DNA of 64,000 bases. Source: Trichuris trichiura. Taxonomy: Eukaryota > Nematoda > Enoplea > Trichinellida > Trichuridae. The notes beneath the pieces were generated by a model. That model saw nothing but the letters and a program-made list of their open reading frames with translations, did no database searches and was not told the DNA's origin. Position numbers and translations under genes: made by a program. This document shows positions 60,354 to 64,000 of this stretch, in pieces. Where the stretch lies: positions 620,001 to 684,000 of the forward strand of contig JBAJFE010000045.1 of the NCBI GenBank assembly GCA_037903355.1. Reading direction: 5' to 3'. The first letter of the stretch is position 1, and every line of letters starts with the position of its first letter.

Positions 60354-60597
60354 CTAACCAATTTGATGGTAACGAAGCAATGAGAGAAAAAAGATGCATG
60401 ATATTACTCTCAGTAACCGGCACTGTGAACATGGACTTCCACCCTCTCTTATCAGCTTGCTGCCAATTCCAAGCGTCTGAAAGGCTGAGGGCAGAATAAT
60501 GGTCGTTCAGAATGTTCGTTTCTTCCTTTTTATATTTGAATTACCGTCGATGTTGCATAGTAAGTTTACAGTTGCTAAGCTGCTGAAGACTGCGCAG

Positions 60598-60598
<1 letters not shown>

Positions 60599-60661
<63 letters not shown>
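60599..60661. repeat. (AT)n microsatellite, about 30 repeats
   Basis: Uninterrupted alternating TA over about 60 bases, followed at 60675 by a run of ten G residues. Confidence 0.98.
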
Positions 60662-60689
60662 CGCCCAGTCCTTGAGGGGGGGGGGTAAA

Positions 60690-60710
60690 TTTACAGAGGC
60701 TCTACTGTAT
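60690..60710. repeat. isolated TIR-like end
   Basis: TTTACAGAGGCTCTACTGTA resembles the right end of the MITE at 62400 (TTATGGAGGTTCTACTGTA). The matching left end was not found; the adjacent AT and G runs may have replaced it. Confidence 0.35.
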
Positions 60711-60819
60711 ACTGAAGCTTTTGAAAACTGACTATTTCCGTCTTTAGCGATGTTAAGGCATAGGCAATTTGTTAACACCTATAACGGTCTCGTATAAGGC
60801 ACAAAACGTATCAAGGGGG

Positions 60820-61038
60820 TAATGCGCAAAACCTCTGGCTGATCAGAGTAGCCTTCCCCCCTTTAGCAACCACGACACCCTTGTCTCTGCCGAACGACTC
60901 ATTATGGCGGACGTGGAACGCCTCTTTAATTTTTCTTAGGGAAAGCAGGCTCTTGTAACACAGGATCTTCGACTGGAGGTCGAGCAAACATTGAGAGGAA
61001 TGTTCGACCACCGCTGACGCTCTGACCGCGTCAGCCAT
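60820..61038 (-). pseudogene. retroelement C-terminal fragment (GIY-YIG-associated)
   Basis: The minus strand reads SAVVEHSSQCLLDLQS and then RKIKEAFHVRHNESFGRDKG. The pattern 'AxxEH ... RxxKEAxxIRK ... NRDxG' is the common end of the endonuclease region in Penelope-like and related retroelements. No reverse transcriptase was seen upstream. Assignment by pattern only. Confidence 0.45.
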
Positions 61039-62399
61039 CGTTTTCTCATGATTCAGTTTTCGTTTCTCAATCTGTAAGGGTTTCTTCTTTGATGCTTATC
61101 GTGATTAAAATCTTGAACTTCATGAGAAACACCATCATTACAAAGGCAAAGTTGTCGTTTTTTTCGATATGCTAACATTTTCAAAGCGCTACTGAAAGGG
61201 AGAGACTGTGAAGTTTAGCGAAACGTAGAGCACCAAGACTAACTGAACTATGAATGAATGTCGCATGGTTAATACACATCCGGCTTAGACAATAATGATT
61301 CACAAAAGTTCAGATGCCCATTGAATATTCAATGCCACTGAACGATATGATAAGGGCGCTCTGACTCACTGGCGTGCGCTGACGTCAGAACATATCAGTT
61401 CTGAAAGCTCTGTTTTACGTTACGCCTCAACAATGTTCGCTTTTTCTGATAAACCTTTAACTGATGAGCAATTTGTTTTCTAGTGGTTAAAGCTTATTGT
61501 GCAAAGTCAACTCTTAAGAATGAGTTTAAAAGAAGACAAAACTTTATTGACCTGTTACAAAATACCCGATGAGCAAACAGTTCAGAACGCTGGGTGATTT
61601 TCGGAATAAACCGTTTCGTTTCATTGTCTTCAAACGCCCCAATAGGATAGAGAGCTGAGAATTTAAAATAGAACAGTATACAAGTATGCATATTCAATGC
61701 CCAATTTCACACTGAACTTACCAATCTATTGCCACGTACATTGGCGACTCGCAGCAGAGTACAAGACTTGATAAAACAAAGTTGTCATACGCACGCCAAA
61801 AATCTCTTGGAAAAGGCGTGTCCACGAAATCTTCAGCTTTCAGCGGGTAACGAGTCATCACACTGTTGTAATAGACAACGTTGGTTGAATAAAATGCACA
61901 ATGTGTCTGTCTAAGGAGAAACACATTGTATCAGAAGGAAAGGTAGCAATGGTCAAGAGCTATGCAGGGCGTCGTGTAGGCCATCGGCAATCAGTAACAG
62001 AATTAACGAGTAAATAAAGTGGACAACTTGTTCAATCGGGCACACTACCCAGTGCACGCTTTAAGCGATTGAACTTTACAAAATCGCAAATAACACCGTC
62101 GAAAAAGTTCGCTTTGTTGCAAACAGTAAACGTAAAAGAAAAGTAGGTGCAAAAATTGCGTCACGTCAGTCGCTACATGCTTGGTACAGGGTACAACGTG
62201 AATTATTACTGCTAATAACATCCAGGAATGAAATCGGCGTTTAATGTTTAAAATTTTTTGAACGAATAAAAGTGTTGCTTCTTGCATGCCTTCCCTCTTC
62301 TGCATCTTTCTTGAATTGACAAAATGAAAGGATGTTCAAGTAATTTTGCTAATTCGCACTCTATACTGTTTATCGTTACGAAATACTAAAATAAGAATA
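61039..62399. other. no gene recognised; one possible exon
   Basis: Minus-strand frame 61727-61924 ends at a strong donor (GATTG|GTAAGTTC) and reads RYPLKAEDFVDTPFPRD and FWRAYDNFVLSSLVL, plausible as coding. The next acceptor (TTAAATTCTCAG at about 61655) does not keep the frame. Left unresolved. Confidence 0.3.
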
Positions 62400-62585
62400 C
62401 AGCAGAACCTCCGAAGTTAACCACCTCTCTATGTCGACCACCTCCCTAAGTTGACCGAATTTTGTCCACTTGGTTAGTCCGCACGTTAATAATATAATAT
62501 ACCAACAACCTCTTATGTTGACCACCTCCTATGTTGACCAGTTTTTCCCGGTCCCTTAGGTGGTCAACTTATGGAGGTTCTACTG
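62400..62585. mobile_element. 186-bp MITE with TA target duplication
   Basis: The left end CAGCAGAACCTCCGAAGTTA and the inverted right end CAGTAGAACCTCCATAAGTT are flanked by TA (62398 and 62586). Inside, GTTGACCACCTCC-like blocks recur about five times in both orientations, so much of the element is internally repetitive. Ends and TA duplication fit the Tc1/mariner-pogo superfamily. Confidence 0.88.
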
Positions 62586-62908
62586 TATGTTGTTCATCGC
62601 GATGGAAGACGCGAAATACTAAAATGCTCAGCTGCCGAGAAAACAGGGCAGCTTTCAAAGCTCATGTTCAAACTATGACGCCTTACTGCCGAACAAGTCC
62701 AATTAACCATCCTCTTGGTATCTCACACTTACGGCCACTGTAAATAGCAGAAAGCAGGCGCTTTAAAATTACGATTTCCTTGTTTAAAATAAAAGTGGCT
62801 GACAACGGGAAAATGAAAACTGTAAGTATTTCGAATTGTTCTACCACAGTGAGACAGGTGTAGGTTAAGCAATCGATTTATACTAAAATATAGTTCGTTC
62901 ATTTCGAC
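62586..62908. other. 5' flank of the 235-residue ORF
   Basis: About 320 bases, nothing distinctive recognised. Confidence 0.4.
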
Positions 62909-63616
62909 ATGGGCGATAAGCGAGTCAAAAAGCAGGTTGGGTTCTTCCAAATTTATCACGATGACCAACAATTTCGTGATATGGCAATGAATCAGGGGAA
63001 GGCGGCAAAAATGGGATGTGGACCCAGTCAGCGTCCGGTGGAACATGAAACTGTTTGGGCAACAGATCACCCAGCCGCTGGGCCATTGCTGGATGAACTA
63101 ATTGACGCACTTGTTTACGCTAAGTGTGATATCCAACGTGCCGATGATGCTGCGGCTCAAAGTGTAATGACCCTTCGCTCCTGTATGCAAAGTGATGCTC
63201 AAAACTTTCAATCTTGCGCTGGTGCAAGCATGAAATCAGTCGCCTTAGATCCTGAACGTATGAAAACTGTTCTTCAATCAATGCAAAAACAGCAACAACA
63301 AGGGGGTGCTCCTGGTGCAGGTGATAAAGAAGGCGTAGAAAAGGCATTAAAGATGCTTGAAGCGGTGAGCAAAGAGAAAAGAGCAACGAACATTGATGAA
63401 ATAGAGCAAATATTAAAAATGCTTGAGCAAAATGTCAGCCTGTCTGCTGATGGAATAAAACAAATGTTCGATAATTTGATAAAAGATAAAACAATTACTG
63501 AAGCTGAAGCGAAGGAGCTCCAAGAACAGCTTATGAAAAAGGCGGTTGACGGAAAAGTGCCAATGGTCGAAGTTCGTCAGGCTCTTAAGGAGTTCACTTC
63601 AAAGAAGAAAGCTTGA
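62909..63616 (+). CDS. uncharacterised intracellular protein, 235 residues, single exon
   Basis: Open from ATG 62909 to TGA 63614. No signal peptide or membrane span. The N-terminal part (1-110) is rich in M, Q and D, with cysteines at MGCGPS, YAKCDIQ, RSCMQS and QSCAGAS. A Q-run (SMQKQQQQGGAPGAG) leads to a helical, charged C-terminal half with three similar stretches: KALKMLEAVSKEKRATNIDE, QILKMLEQNVSLSADGIKQM and MFDNLIKDKTITEAEAKELQ. These look like short helical repeats of about 25-30 residues (I see L/M spacing, not a named motif). It ends in FTSKKKA. No family is recognised. Composition and length make a chance ORF very unlikely. Confidence 0.8.
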   Translation: MGDKRVKKQVGFFQIYHDDQQFRDMAMNQGKAAKMGCGPSQRPVEHETVWATDHPAAGPLLDELIDALVYAKCDIQRADDAAAQSVMTLRSCMQSDAQNFQSCAGASMKSVALDPERMKTVLQSMQKQQQQGGAPGAGDKEGVEKALKMLEAVSKEKRATNIDEIEQILKMLEQNVSLSADGIKQMFDNLIKDKTITEAEAKELQEQLMKKAVDGKVPMVEVRQALKEFTSKKKA

Positions 63617-64000
63617 TGAACCGCTTTGCGAAAAAACTATAACATTTGCTCCACATAACCAATTTATAACGTGACACCTCTTTAGCTGATTATCTTTGTC
63701 AACTTTCGAGCCTTTGGAAGCACCTGATGCTTACATGTGATCAGTAAACTAATTTCCACCAAAGCGAATGTATGTTGAAATTCCAGAACGTAGTAGTTAA
63801 CACAAACCTATCGCAAACTGCTGAAAGAGTAATTCCCTTAAATTAGGCTTGAATATCATTGACTTTATCTCCACGTACATGTGCCTGATATGGATTTGCG
63901 TAAAAGTATTACAACTGATGTTCCCTACGAAACGTTCTGACCCAATTATGATGATAAAAGTACCTACCCGAGGTTTTCTAATAACATTAACAACGGATTT
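63617..64000. other. 3' flank, nothing recognised
   Basis: AT-rich sequence with no coding signal up to the window edge. Confidence 0.4.

Overview
The window is nuclear DNA of a small-intron invertebrate. It holds spliced genes with many introns of about 45-60 bases, degenerate mariner, Merlin and pogo/Tigger transposons, SINE-like repeats, and no operon or ribosome-binding-site logic. A secreted protein made of dozens of WAP domains, together with this gene and transposon style, suggests an enoplean nematode such as a whipworm (Trichuris). That assignment is inference from gene content, not a database match.

Layout. 1-1.4 kb: broken pogo/Tigger transposase pieces. 3.77-12.02 kb: one gene of about 40 exons for a secreted poly-WAP protein. 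Its core is 16 near-identical 413-base units, each with two exons and two introns. 12.6-13.2 kb: an inverted pair of SINE-like copies. 14.4-15.2 kb: the last two exons of a membrane protein, with a perfect foldback retroposon upstream. 16.5-16.9 kb: mariner relic. 19.2-20.2 kb: intact H2B with a histone 3' stem-loop, head-to-head with a wrecked H2A. 20.57 kb: minisatellite. 20.95-22.12 kb: Tigger-like relic. 26.8-28.0 kb: intronless proteasome ATPase (Rpt4 type). 29.7-30.7 kb: U1A/U2B''-type snRNP protein. 31.4-38.2 kb: minus-strand SLC4 bicarbonate transporter of about 19 exons. 38.86 kb: second foldback retroposon. 42-46 kb: SINEs, mariner relic and a Merlin transposon. 54.2-55.4 kb: second Merlin copy. 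55.6-57.1 kb: 1.5-kb TIR element. 57.6-60.4 kb: minus-strand gene ending in a BRD8-like bromodomain. 60.6-62.6 kb: AT microsatellite, retroelement scrap and a short MITE. 62.9-63.6 kb: intact single-exon ORF of 235 residues with no recognised family.

The most remarkable feature is the WAP gene. Every internal exon is one WAP domain bounded by phase-1 introns, so units can be added or lost without breaking the frame. The domains keep six of the usual eight cysteines, and the two missing ones are partners in a single disulfide. One unit carries a one-base deletion that would stop translation early unless that exon is skipped. The conserved housekeeping genes (Rpt4, snRNP, SLC4, bromodomain, H2B) are unrelated neighbours and show no sign of acting in one pathway.
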